Assembly (NCBI GenBank): GCA_050247075.1
Contig: JBFWUW010000014.1
Location: forward strand, 41,279-105,278
From: JBFWUW01 sp050247075
GTDB lineage: Bacteria > Planctomycetota > Planctomycetia > Pirellulales > JBFWUW01
Direction: 5' to 3'
DNA length: 64,000 bases
The translations under genes were made by a program, and so were the position numbers. Below the pieces are notes generated by a model. It was not told the DNA's origin, searched no databases, and saw only the letters and a program-made list of their open reading frames with translations. Positions 25,810 through 34,298 of this stretch are shown piece after piece; position 1 is the first letter of the stretch, and every line of letters starts with the position of its first letter.

Positions 25810-28596
25810 GTGTTTAAATTTGCCGCTGAGTTGCCCTGCCGGCTGTTGCCGCTGTGTCTGATGGTGTTGTCGATTGTCGATATGGGCGGCGTTTCAGCGC
25901 GGGCGCAAGGCCAGGTGGAGGCCGTGGCCATCGCCGGCAAGCCGTTTGGCGTTTTGCGGATCACCATGCCCAACACGTTTAAGGGCGAGTCGTTCGATAT
26001 CTTTTCGCCCGACGGCCGCGCGTTGTATCCCTCATCGGCGGCCAATGGGCAGCCCGTGCGGCGGCTAATCCGCAACTTGCTAAAGATTGACGGGCCGCCC
26101 TCGCTGACCGGCTATTGCTTGTTCAAGGGGGATGCCCCGCTGACGGTCCGTTTGCATTCGCCCGACGGACCCGCGGTGCAACTTCGCGTGCTGCACGATC
26201 CGGCTGGGCACGCGGCGCTGCTCAATGCCTGGTGGACCGCCTTCCGCGCGCCAACCCGCATGTGGAACAAGACGGAGGAATATCCTCCCCAGGTCGAAAA
26301 CTACCTCACCACCATGCTTTCTCGGCGGCTCAATTTGCCGCTGGAGGAAAAGCAGTACAGCCTGTTTGAAGACAACCAGATCGACGACGTATTGGGGCCT
26401 TTGGTCGGCACCGAGTCGGCCCGCGTCAACTTGCAGCGTCAGATCATGCTGGGCAAATTTGCCCGCGTTGAACCGGCCAACTTACAGTTGCCCGAGATTG
26501 TCCGCCCGCAATTGGAGGTGCCCGAGCCTGACGGGGCCGTCAAGATCGAACCGATCGCGCGGCATGTGCCGGCCGAATGCCTGTACTTGCGCTTTGGCGG
26601 TTTTTTGAATTATGCCTGGATGGGCGTGATGACCGAGCAGGCCGGCGGTGAGCTGCGCAATCTGATCGCCGTGCGGGGTTTTAATTACCAGATACAAGCT
26701 CGCATTCAAAACCAACTAGGCTTGCACGAAAATGAACTGGCGCAATTGCTGGGCGGTTTTGTCATTTCCGACGTAGCCATCGTCTGCGCGGATACGTTCT
26801 TTCGCGAGGGGGCGGGCATGGGAGTGCTGTTCGAGGCCCGCAACAGCACCCTGTTATCTGGCGGCCTAAACCAAGAGCGGGCCGAACTGCTGGAATCGCA
26901 GCCAGACGCCCAGGAAGAAAAGCTCGATATCGACGGCCACGAGGTCTCGCACATTTATACGCCCGACGGCCGCGTGCGGTCGTACTATGCGGTGGACGGC
27001 GACTATCACTTTGTAACCACGTCACGCAAGTTGGCCGAGCGGTTCTTGCAAGCCGGGGCGGGCGAGGGTGCCTTGGGGGACGAACCCGACTTTGTCTTTG
27101 CCCGGTCGGAAATGCCCCTCTCGCGCAAGGACACCATTTTTGTCTACCTGTCCGAGGCCTTCCTGCGGGAGATCTCCAGCCCGCACTATCGCATTGAAAT
27201 GAAGCGCCGGTTGCAATCGGTGGCGGAGTTGGAAGTCTTGCAACTTGCCCGGCTGGCCGCCAAGGCCGAAGGGGTCCGCGGTGATTCGGTGGAAGACCTG
27301 GTATTGGCCGGCTTGCTGCCCCACGGTTTTGGCCAACACTCCGACGGCAGCCGCACGGTGTTGGCCGACGGCGTGGCAACCGACACGGTGCGCGGGCCGC
27401 GCGGCGCGTTTGTGCCCGCCCCCGACATGCCCGTGGCCAGCATTTCACAAGCGGAGTTGGCGGACTATCAGGCCTTCGCTACGGCATTTCAAGATCAATG
27501 GCAACGGCTGAATCCGATTGTGGTCGGCATCAAGCGCAAAGCCCTGCCGGGGGACCACCACGAACTCGTCACGATCGATGCGCGGATGACCCCCTTGGGC
27601 GTGCCGCAGTATGACTGGCTGGCTTCGCAACTGGGCCCCCCCGACAGCACGCAACTCGCCGGAATTCCGGGCGATCTGGCGACTTTGGAAATCAACACCG
27701 TCGAGAACCGCCTGTTTGGCGGCCTGCGCGATCTTGGCCCCTACACGCCGACCGGCGGCCCGCGGCCGGTTCCCAACGGATTCATGAGCGGCCCGATCAT
27801 GGGGCTGTTGACGACCAATCCCCGTGAGTACCTGACGGGCTACGTCGGCGCGACTCCCACGTTGGGCTTGCTGGCCTGGCTCGACGATCCGCGGTTCGGC
27901 CCGCCAGACGCCGCCGGCTGGTCATCGTTTAGCGGGCTGCTTGGCCCCAGTTACCGCCGCTACATCAACGGCATGGCAACCTACTCGTACCACGGCAACC
28001 TACTGGCGGAGGTCACGCCTCAACTGCGCTATGTGGAGGCCGAGCGGCCGGCCCAAGTCCGCCTGCGGGTAGAAGACCTGCGGGGGGCCTACGTTGGCAC
28101 GATTCTGAATTTGCTGGCGTACAGCCGGGCCCGCGGTTCCTCGCTGGGCAACGCCCGCTTCTTGTCGTCGCTGGAGCAGCAATTTCATGTTCCCCAGGAC
28201 GCATGCCTGGATACGGCCGAACAGATTCTGGGTGCGCGGCCGGTCTGCCCGCTGGGGGGCGAATACGTCGTCCGCATGGAACGCTCGGGCCAGCGTCATT
28301 GGGGATCGAGCGCTTGGAACGACGACGGCAAGCCGATGATGCCCGACACCTACAACGCGCCGACCCAAGATTGGATGCGGAGCCTCGACGCGGAGCTGGT
28401 TTTCGACCGCGATTCGCTGATCGTCTACGCGCAACTCGACATGCAGTTTGGTGAAGAGACCGTACCCAAGGCCGAGGACATCCCGGCGCCAGCGCCCGAC
28501 GAAGGGGGCGACGACGAAGTCGAAGCTTTGCCGATTCCCGCGCCGGACAAGCCCAAGACGGAAAAGCCCGCGCCAGAAGTGTTGGAAGACAAATAG
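25810..28596 (+). CDS. Large secreted protein of unknown family (928 aa)
   Basis: Start chosen at GTG 25810, preceded by GGGAG; this gives a clear signal peptide (LLPLCLMVLSIVDMGGVSARAQGQ). GTG 25777 would add 11 residues. The long mature part has no motif I recognise; it includes VPAECLYLRFGGFLNYAWM (about 256-274), repeated ~200-residue segments without obvious similarity, and an acidic Pro-rich C-terminal tail (PAPAPDEGGDDEVEALPIPA). The tail suggests a surface or periplasmic protein. The size and codon use indicate a real gene; it probably belongs to a planctomycete-restricted family. Confidence 0.8.
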   Translation: MFKFAAELPCRLLPLCLMVLSIVDMGGVSARAQGQVEAVAIAGKPFGVLRITMPNTFKGESFDIFSPDGRALYPSSAANGQPVRRLIRNLLKIDGPPSLTGYCLFKGDAPLTVRLHSPDGPAVQLRVLHDPAGHAALLNAWWTAFRAPTRMWNKTEEYPPQVENYLTTMLSRRLNLPLEEKQYSLFEDNQIDDVLGPLVGTESARVNLQRQIMLGKFARVEPANLQLPEIVRPQLEVPEPDGAVKIEPIARHVPAECLYLRFGGFLNYAWMGVMTEQAGGELRNLIAVRGFNYQIQARIQNQLGLHENELAQLLGGFVISDVAIVCADTFFREGAGMGVLFEARNSTLLSGGLNQERAELLESQPDAQEEKLDIDGHEVSHIYTPDGRVRSYYAVDGDYHFVTTSRKLAERFLQAGAGEGALGDEPDFVFARSEMPLSRKDTIFVYLSEAFLREISSPHYRIEMKRRLQSVAELEVLQLARLAAKAEGVRGDSVEDLVLAGLLPHGFGQHSDGSRTVLADGVATDTVRGPRGAFVPAPDMPVASISQAELADYQAFATAFQDQWQRLNPIVVGIKRKALPGDHHELVTIDARMTPLGVPQYDWLASQLGPPDSTQLAGIPGDLATLEINTVENRLFGGLRDLGPYTPTGGPRPVPNGFMSGPIMGLLTTNPREYLTGYVGATPTLGLLAWLDDPRFGPPDAAGWSSFSGLLGPSYRRYINGMATYSYHGNLLAEVTPQLRYVEAERPAQVRLRVEDLRGAYVGTILNLLAYSRARGSSLGNARFLSSLEQQFHVPQDACLDTAEQILGARPVCPLGGEYVVRMERSGQRHWGSSAWNDDGKPMMPDTYNAPTQDWMRSLDAELVFDRDSLIVYAQLDMQFGEETVPKAEDIPAPAPDEGGDDEVEALPIPAPDKPKTEKPAPEVLEDK

Positions 28597-28642
28597 GCGG
28601 TGGCCGCCGGTGGTTACCCAATCACGCGGCCAGGTCTAGCCG

Positions 28643-29986
28643 TCATTGCGTTGGCATTTCCAAATCCATCGTGCGCGTACCACGGCGGACCGTGACTGGA
28701 ATCTTGGTTCCCGGCGGCTTTTCCAGGGCTAGCAGCAACAGGTCGGTCTCGCGGGGCGGACACGGCTTGCCGTCAACCGCGACGATGATGTCTCCCTTTT
28801 CAAAGCCGGCCTGTTTGGCGCGGGCGTGGTCGCCATACTGGCCGACATGCTTGGCAAGCAATGCACCGGCGTTCTTGCCGAGTTTCAGGCCAGCCCGCTC
28901 CCCTTGGGATAGCGGCACCAGCAACATCCCGCCGAATGCCATGCGGCGCAGTTCCCAAGTCGTGGGCCGCCACGATAGATCGCCCTTCCGCCGCCACCCG
29001 GCGGGCAGCTCCAGCGTCAATTCGATGTTTCTTTCCTTGACGCCGATGGATAGTGCCGTGGCCTGGCCTGGTTTTTCCGCGCGGGCGTCGGCAGTATGCA
29101 GCGCCCATTGCAGATCGGCGGTGGAAAAGATGGGCTGCAGATTGATGTAGCCAATGGTGTCTCCCTTTTTCAGGCCGGCCTTGGCCGCCAACGAACGAGG
29201 AGCGACCGAGGCTACGCGGCTGGCCGTGCGAGGGTCCATTGTTAGCCCCAGCACGTCGGGCAATGGCTGTGGAAACAAGACCGTGTCGGGAATGGGCTTG
29301 TCCTGCTGGCGATACCACTCCCGCTGGGCATCGCGAACCTGATGGCAGTGGATGCAGGTCTCCACCACCCGGCCCTCGTAGTCGGGCTGTTGGGTATACT
29401 TGCCCGCCAGCGAGGGAAACTCCTCGGGCGTTTTCAGTCTTGGCTGCCGCTCCAGCGGTTGTTTATCCAGGTCGTCCAGGTTGGGACGCAGCGGTTGCCC
29501 CCGCTCCAAAACCTCGACCAGCGTCGCCCGAAACCCCTCGACCGTCATGTCTTCTTCTTCCGGGCGCTGCGACCGCGTGCCGTAGCGGGCCAACACCACC
29601 CGGTCGTGCCGCAAGACCATGGCGTGGAACGACTGGTCAAAGTCAAAGTCGAACAGCGACAGGTCCAGCCCATTGGCGTAGACGACGCGGGCGCAGACAA
29701 ACTCTTGCAGCACGTCGCGCAGTTCTTCTTGTTTTTCCAACAGATGCTGGTCGAACTTGCTGCAAGCCTCGCACGGCACACAGCGAAAAACCACCAGCAG
29801 CGGCTTTTCGGATTCCTTGGCTTCGGCAAAGGCCTTGGGCAGATCGTTGTAGATCCAGATGTCGTTCTCGGCGAAGGTATCTTTGTCGTCTAGCACTTTC
29901 GTGCGGCGGTCCTTGGGCTCAGCCGCCAACATCAAGCTGGCCGCGGCCAAGGAAAAAACCAACAAGGCCAAGCTAACGGATCGCAT
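28643..29986 (-). CDS. Thioredoxin-like/PDZ protein with CxxCxxC and a heme-type CxxCH motif
   Basis: A 447-residue secreted protein (signal peptide to about residue 22). The N-terminal thioredoxin-like domain has C69-V-P-C72-E-A-C75 in VFRCVPCEACSKFD. This matches the planctomycete Trx/PDZ family, some members of which use selenocysteine in this region; here all three positions are Cys. A CIHCH motif near residue 212 could bind c-type heme. The C-terminal half holds two PDZ-like domains (GLKKGDTIGYIN, GFEKGDIIVAVDG). A redox or maturation role in the envelope is inferred. Confidence 0.75.
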   Translation of the reverse strand: MRSVSLALLVFSLAAASLMLAAEPKDRRTKVLDDKDTFAENDIWIYNDLPKAFAEAKESEKPLLVVFRCVPCEACSKFDQHLLEKQEELRDVLQEFVCARVVYANGLDLSLFDFDFDQSFHAMVLRHDRVVLARYGTRSQRPEEEDMTVEGFRATLVEVLERGQPLRPNLDDLDKQPLERQPRLKTPEEFPSLAGKYTQQPDYEGRVVETCIHCHQVRDAQREWYRQQDKPIPDTVLFPQPLPDVLGLTMDPRTASRVASVAPRSLAAKAGLKKGDTIGYINLQPIFSTADLQWALHTADARAEKPGQATALSIGVKERNIELTLELPAGWRRKGDLSWRPTTWELRRMAFGGMLLVPLSQGERAGLKLGKNAGALLAKHVGQYGDHARAKQAGFEKGDIIVAVDGKPCPPRETDLLLLALEKPPGTKIPVTVRRGTRTMDLEMPTQ

Positions 29987-30038
29987 GTGGCGTACTCCCT
30001 GCTAATGGAGGTTCATTTCCTCGCGTTGAGAACATGGC

Positions 30039-30530
30039 CTAGAATAACGGTGGACGGCCCAGTTTGCGGCGGCTAACGGCCCATTGGCCCGCGTGCATGG
30101 TGGTATGGGTTCCTTGTAGCAAGAAGACCGCGCCCCAGGTTGCCGCGTATCCGCGGATCTGCTCTGGGGAGGGCTTGTCCAGGTCGGACTCAGAGACGCT
30201 CTCCAAGGCCTTCAGCGTGCCGGCCCGTTGTTCCGCCCGCGATTTGAGCAGTTCGGCCTTGGTATGAAATGCCTCGGGCTTATCGCCGCTGGCGGTGTCG
30301 TTGGTGTATTTTTCCTTGAAGCCGGCGGGCAGCGGCGGCATGCTGCCGGGAAGAATCGCTTCCATCAGCCCATGCTCGCTAGCCACCAAATGGCCCAACT
30401 GCCAGGCGATATGGTTAGCGCCGGGCACCGGCCGCGTCAGCAGTTCGGCATCGGTGAAATCCTCCAAGTACCCCATCGCGATCTGGTCCGCGGACGCAAG
30501 CGCCATGCGGATGGTGTCTTTGGCATTCAT
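30039..30530 (-). CDS. DinB-superfamily protein
   Basis: A 163-residue four-helix bundle protein from ATG 30530. The layout is HIAWQLGHLVASEHGLME (first metal-binding His region), then a charged middle and QGTHTTMHAGQWAVSRR (His residues of the metal site). Family members include bacillithiol- and mycothiol-dependent transferases and proteins of unknown function. A ribosome-binding site (GGAG) precedes the start on the minus strand. pgsA is upstream on the same strand; the spacer between them is filled by heptamer repeats. Confidence 0.85.
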   Translation of the reverse strand: MNAKDTIRMALASADQIAMGYLEDFTDAELLTRPVPGANHIAWQLGHLVASEHGLMEAILPGSMPPLPAGFKEKYTNDTASGDKPEAFHTKAELLKSRAEQRAGTLKALESVSESDLDKPSPEQIRGYAATWGAVFLLQGTHTTMHAGQWAVSRRKLGRPPLF

Positions 30531-30552
30531 GGAAAAGCTCCAGGGAAGGGAT

Positions 30553-30650
30553 GAGGCTTGCGGCTTGAGCCTTGCGGCTTGAGGCTTGAGGTTTGAGGGA
30601 TGAGGCTTGAACACCGAACACCGAACACCGAATACCGAATACCGAACACT
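30553..30650. repeat. Heptamer array in the pgsA-DinB spacer
   Basis: Fourteen consecutive units of exactly 7 bp in one register: eight of the GAGGCTT/GCGGCTT type, then six of the GAACACC/GAATACC type. The array fills nearly the whole spacer between two minus-strand genes. Similar heptamers occur at 36067-36108, 37398-37425 and 37440-37460. Confidence 0.95.
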
Positions 30651-30655
30651 AAAAC

Positions 30656-31303
30656 CTACCCCCCCAACAACCTTATCGCCGCCCGCACATACGCCGCTCC
30701 CGAAACAATGGTCAGCACTACCGCCGACCAGATCAGAACATCGCGGGTGATGGACAGCCAGGATGCCAGGTGCGGCACCGTGCCGCTTTGGTACGAGGCT
30801 AAGGCCACGAAGCTGGCGATGGCCGCGGCGCATTGCAGGACCATCTTGAGCTTGCCCGACAGTGACGCCGAAAAGTCGGCCCCTTGCTGCTCCAGAAAAC
30901 TGCGCAAGGCCGTGACCAGCAGTTCCCGTCCGACGATCACCACAACCATCCAGGCGGCTACGCCAGAGCCGCGCTGTTCCAGCGATGCCAGAAAAATAAA
31001 CGTGCCGCAGATGACGACTTTGTCGGCAAAGGGATCGAGGATCCGCCCCAGCGTGGTGACCAGGTTGTACTTGCGGGCCAGGTAGCCATCTAGCCAGTCG
31101 GTGCCGGCGGCGATGCAAAACAAAACCAGGGCCGCGATAAACACCGTGCGGTTGTTGCCGTCCTTCACGCCCACGGCCAGCAAGGCAAACATCACCACCG
31201 ATAGAAACAGCCGAGCCCATGTTAACTGGTTCGGCAAGTTGAGCGCCGACGACCCCAGGCCAGGCGGCGGGCGAGTCTCCGATTCCTTGGTGCTGGCGGC
31301 CAT
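30656..31303 (-). CDS. pgsA: CDP-diacylglycerol--glycerol-3-phosphate 3-phosphatidyltransferase
   Basis: A 215-residue membrane protein with the CDP-alcohol phosphatidyltransferase signature DG-x2-AR-x8-G-x3-D-x3-D, seen in DWLDGYLARKYN and GRILDPFADK. N-terminal LPNQLTWARLFLS is typical of PgsA. It makes phosphatidylglycerol phosphate from CDP-diacylglycerol. Several TM helices follow the signature. The downstream neighbour is a DinB-type gene separated by the heptamer array. Confidence 0.9.
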   Translation of the reverse strand: MAASTKESETRPPPGLGSSALNLPNQLTWARLFLSVVMFALLAVGVKDGNNRTVFIAALVLFCIAAGTDWLDGYLARKYNLVTTLGRILDPFADKVVICGTFIFLASLEQRGSGVAAWMVVVIVGRELLVTALRSFLEQQGADFSASLSGKLKMVLQCAAAIASFVALASYQSGTVPHLASWLSITRDVLIWSAVVLTIVSGAAYVRAAIRLLGG

Positions 31304-31407
31304 CCGAAGTGACTTTCAAGAACTGGCGTTACGAATGCTTGGTTTGCCCACCGAAAACAGTAGGCGAATGGCTCGCCGCTGGCAATCCCCCGCCCAGCCG
31401 CCGGCTG

Positions 31408-31612
31408 CGCAACTACCGCGGTTTTCCCACGGCCGTTTTCTCCCTCTCCCTCTGGGAGTGGGCCGGGGTGAGGGTTTGCTGGTTGGCAAACCATCAATCA
31501 CATCCCCCTCTCCCCAACCCTCTCCCGGAGTACCGGGCGAGGGAGCCTGAGGACGAATGTAATTCCGTGCGAGTTCTTTAATTACGCAACTACCGCGGTT
31601 TTCCCACGGCCG
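31408..31612. repeat. 28-bp direct repeats flanking a CCCTCTCCC-type element (family F)
   Basis: Identical 28-bp copies lie at 31408-31435 and 31585-31612 (start CGCAACTACCGCGG, end CACGGCCG). The second copy contains the end of rimO, including its TAG. Between them, 31437-31552 holds the CCCTCTCCCTCTGGGAG / CTCCCCAACCCTCTCCCGG element that recurs at 53412 and 54971. The arrangement looks like a duplication bracketing an inserted repeat. Confidence 0.85.
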
Positions 31613-32939
31613 CGGCGACCAGGTCATACTCTTGTTGGGCCACGATCTCGCAGGGAACAATCTGTCCGGCCTTGAGTTTCTTGCCGGTCACGTAGACCAC
31701 CCCGTCGATATCCGGCGCGTCGGCGTAACTACGGCCCACAAAAGCGTGCTTTTCGCCCGGCACGGCGGAGTCCAACAGCACATCGACCTGGCGGCCAACC
31801 TGCCGGGCATACCAGTCGAAAGCCAACTCTTGTTGAACCTCCATCAGGCGGGCGCGGCGCTCTTCCTTGACTTCCTCCGGCAAATGGTCGGGCAGGCGGG
31901 CGGCGGGCGTGTCGGGCTCAAACGAATAAGTAAACACCCCCATCCGCTCAAACTTCTGCTCGCGGACAAACTCCACCAGCTCTTGAAATTGCTCCTCGGT
32001 TTCACCCGGAAAGCCGGTGATGAAGGTGGTCCGCATGACCAGCCCCGGAATGGCGGCCCTCAGCTTGCCGAGCAGTTCGACCGTTTGCTCTTTGTTCACT
32101 TTGCGTTGCATCCGCTTGAGCATGGTGTTGTTGATGTGCTGTAGCGGCATGTCCAAATAGGGGACGATCTTCTGGCTGGCCGCGATGGTGGCGATGAGTT
32201 CGTCGCTAAAATACATCGGGTAGAGATACAGCAGGCGAATCCAGTCGATCCCTTTCACGGCCTCCAACTGCCGCAGCAATTCTGGCAGCCGGGTTTGCCC
32301 GTACAGGTCTAGCCCGTAGTAGGTTGTGTCTTGGGCCACGATGTTCAGCTCGCGGACGCCGTCGGCGGCCAACTCGCGGGCCTCCGCCAGAATCTCCTCC
32401 ATGGACTTGCTGACGTGCTTGCCGCGCATCTTGGGGATAGCGCAAAACGTGCAAAGCCGGTCGCAGCCCTCGGAAATCTTCAAGAACGAAAAATGCCGCG
32501 GCGTAATCCGCAGCCGCTGCCGATCGGACAGCGCCGTCAACGGCGCGGGCTGAAAGACGGTGCGCTGCTCGACCAGGTTGCCCAGCAAGCGGTCGGCCAC
32601 CTTGGTGACATGCTCGCGGCCAAACACGCCGACCAAATGGTCGATCTCCGGGCAGGCCTCCAGCAGCGACTCTTTGTCGCGCTCGGCCAGGCAGCCCGAC
32701 ACAATCACCCCTTTGATCTGCCCCTGCCGCTTGAGCTCCAGCATTTCGTGAATGACGGAGAACGACTCGTTGCGTGCCCGCTCGATAAACCCACAGGTGT
32801 TGACGACCACGAAATCGGAACCAGCCGGGTCGTGGACCAGCTTGTAGCCGTCGAGTTGCAGCAACCCCAGCATGCGCTCGCTATCGACCAGATTCTTGGG
32901 ACAGCCCAAGCTGACGAAGGAGTATTGGCCCTTTGACAT
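31590..32939 (-). CDS. rimO: Ribosomal protein S12 methylthiotransferase
   Basis: A 449-residue protein from ATG 32939 (an upstream ATG at 33005 would add 22 Pro-rich residues). It has the N-terminal MTTase domain (SFVSLGCPKNLVDSE), the radical-SAM motif CDRLCTFCAIPKMRG, and a C-terminal TRAM domain ending near VGKPR. It adds a methylthio group to Asp of ribosomal protein S12 using two iron-sulfur clusters. The last codons and the TAG are part of the 28-bp direct repeat at 31585-31612. Confidence 0.95.
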   Translation of the reverse strand: MSKGQYSFVSLGCPKNLVDSERMLGLLQLDGYKLVHDPAGSDFVVVNTCGFIERARNESFSVIHEMLELKRQGQIKGVIVSGCLAERDKESLLEACPEIDHLVGVFGREHVTKVADRLLGNLVEQRTVFQPAPLTALSDRQRLRITPRHFSFLKISEGCDRLCTFCAIPKMRGKHVSKSMEEILAEARELAADGVRELNIVAQDTTYYGLDLYGQTRLPELLRQLEAVKGIDWIRLLYLYPMYFSDELIATIAASQKIVPYLDMPLQHINNTMLKRMQRKVNKEQTVELLGKLRAAIPGLVMRTTFITGFPGETEEQFQELVEFVREQKFERMGVFTYSFEPDTPAARLPDHLPEEVKEERRARLMEVQQELAFDWYARQVGRQVDVLLDSAVPGEKHAFVGRSYADAPDIDGVVYVTGKKLKAGQIVPCEIVAQQEYDLVAAAVGKPR

Positions 32940-33009
32940 TGGCGGCGCAACCGGGGATTGAGCCAAAGGCTGGGGAGGAGGATCGACGATCGGCAAGGGT
33001 TCCATGTCT

Positions 33010-33600
33010 TTAACTCACACCTTCTTCTTCAGGGGTCTTGGGCTTAGCGGCATAGGCCAGCACTTCCTGCCACTGGTCAAGGAGACCAAGCTGTGTCGCC
33101 CAGTGGACCAAATAGCCGTAGTCGATCGCTTCTTGAATCTTGAGAACACCCAGAATATCGCGGATATGTTTCTCGGACTGGCCTTCTTGGTAATAGGCTA
33201 GCTTTTTCAAAATGACATCTTCCGGGCTGGCAAACCATGCGCGGAGTTTGTCTGTAAGTTCCAGGTGGCGGCGGCGGCGATAGCGTGATTGGTCAAAAGG
33301 CGCGCCTTGCAGTACAAACACATCAATTTTCAATCCGGTGGCAGGGTGCAAAACATTGAATTGTTGCTGCTTGCGAACGGCCACCCGGACGGCATCGGCG
33401 GAAAGATAAAAACTCTCGGCGGGAAAGGACCGGCAGAACTCCGGAATATCCGCCGCGGTGAGTTCAACAACCACGTCAATGTCATTGGTAAAGCGCGGCT
33501 CACCGTAGTAACTCGTTGCCACCGATCCGGTGATCAGATAACCCAAGCCAAGCCGCTCGAAAACTCCGATCAGATAGGCCAGTAGTTCAAATTGCTCCAT
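33010..33600 (-). CDS. Nucleotidyltransferase (AbiEii-like/MNT fold)
   Basis: A 196-residue protein from ATG 33600. LITGSVATSYYG followed by NDIDVVVEL is the GS-x(n)-D-x-D core of the nucleotidyltransferase superfamily. The C-terminal half has RAWFASPEDVILKKLAYYQ, typical of AbiEii-like toxin-family proteins. The start overlaps the end of the small upstream gene by 14 bases (33587-33600), so translation is likely coupled. The pair may be a toxin-antitoxin or regulatory unit; the substrate is unknown. Confidence 0.8.
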   Translation of the reverse strand: MEQFELLAYLIGVFERLGLGYLITGSVATSYYGEPRFTNDIDVVVELTAADIPEFCRSFPAESFYLSADAVRVAVRKQQQFNVLHPATGLKIDVFVLQGAPFDQSRYRRRRHLELTDKLRAWFASPEDVILKKLAYYQEGQSEKHIRDILGVLKIQEAIDYGYLVHWATQLGLLDQWQEVLAYAAKPKTPEEEGVS

Positions 33601-33820
33601 GCGACATCCTGCGGGCAATCTCTTGTCGAATCAGGTCTTCCGTCCAAGTGGGGTGCTGGTTCTTGACGGACAGGCTCACCAGTTGAAAGGCAAACCGCCA
33701 CATCCCATTGGCGATCGCCAACCGCTCGGCCCCCGTCTTCTGGCGCAGCACCTGGGCCATCTCATCCGTTACCGATTCCCAACGGCGGGTGCGATCTTGC
33801 TGATCTGTTTGTGACGGCAT
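33587..33820 (-). CDS. Small protein partner of the nucleotidyltransferase (77 aa)
   Basis: A 77-residue helical protein with AERLAIANGMWRFAFQLV and a C-terminal EDLIRQEIARRMSHGA. Proteins of this kind are often encoded next to AbiEii-like nucleotidyltransferases. It is upstream and overlapping, as an antitoxin-first operon would be. No DNA-binding motif is obvious. Confidence 0.7.
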   Translation of the reverse strand: MPSQTDQQDRTRRWESVTDEMAQVLRQKTGAERLAIANGMWRFAFQLVSLSVKNQHPTWTEDLIRQEIARRMSHGAI

Positions 33821-34298
33821 TCGCCTAAACCATTACGAAGGAACCGGTTGTATCGCCTTTTCCCGCGACCTGGCCCGCGGAGGTTCGATTTCCGGTGGAA
33901 CAGAATACAGTAATTGCACGAGAAAAGACGAAGAGGCCGGCGGGGAAGCCACTCTGTGGGCAGCCCTTGATTCTCCCCGATTTAGCATCGCCCAACAAGC
34001 CGTTGCCCGAGGTTTCCTCGGTGGGCTTAGGCAACTTGCGTCATGGCTTTGGATTGTCAGACTTCGCGGAAGGGCCTCCCGCAAATCGTCCGTCTCAGGC
34101 GGAATCGTCCCACCCCGCGGAAATTCAACGCCTCCGCCAGAAGTTTGGAGATTCTCTCCAAAGGCTGTTATACTGGCCATGTACCGATTGGCCCCGCGGA
34201 TTGCGCCACCCACGCATGCGGCGGGTTGTCCTTTAGGGCGAAAGTCCCACCGCCGCGCGTTGCTCTTGGCAATTGTCCCCCGCTGAGAAACTCCCGCC
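33821..34298. other. Divergent spacer without recognised gene
   Basis: About 480 bases between the minus-strand nucleotidyltransferase unit and the plus-strand DUF1549 gene. Minus-strand reading is open for much of it, but the product is rich in Arg, Pro and Ser without protein-like periodicity. No repeat family seen elsewhere in the window was found here. Confidence 0.5.

Noticed and set aside
28643..29986. Selenocysteine in the Trx/PDZ protein
   Set aside because: The active-site codons read as Cys; there is no in-frame TGA.
30553..30650. Heptamer array considered as a CRISPR array
   Set aside because: Units are 7 bp without spacers, and no cas gene is present.
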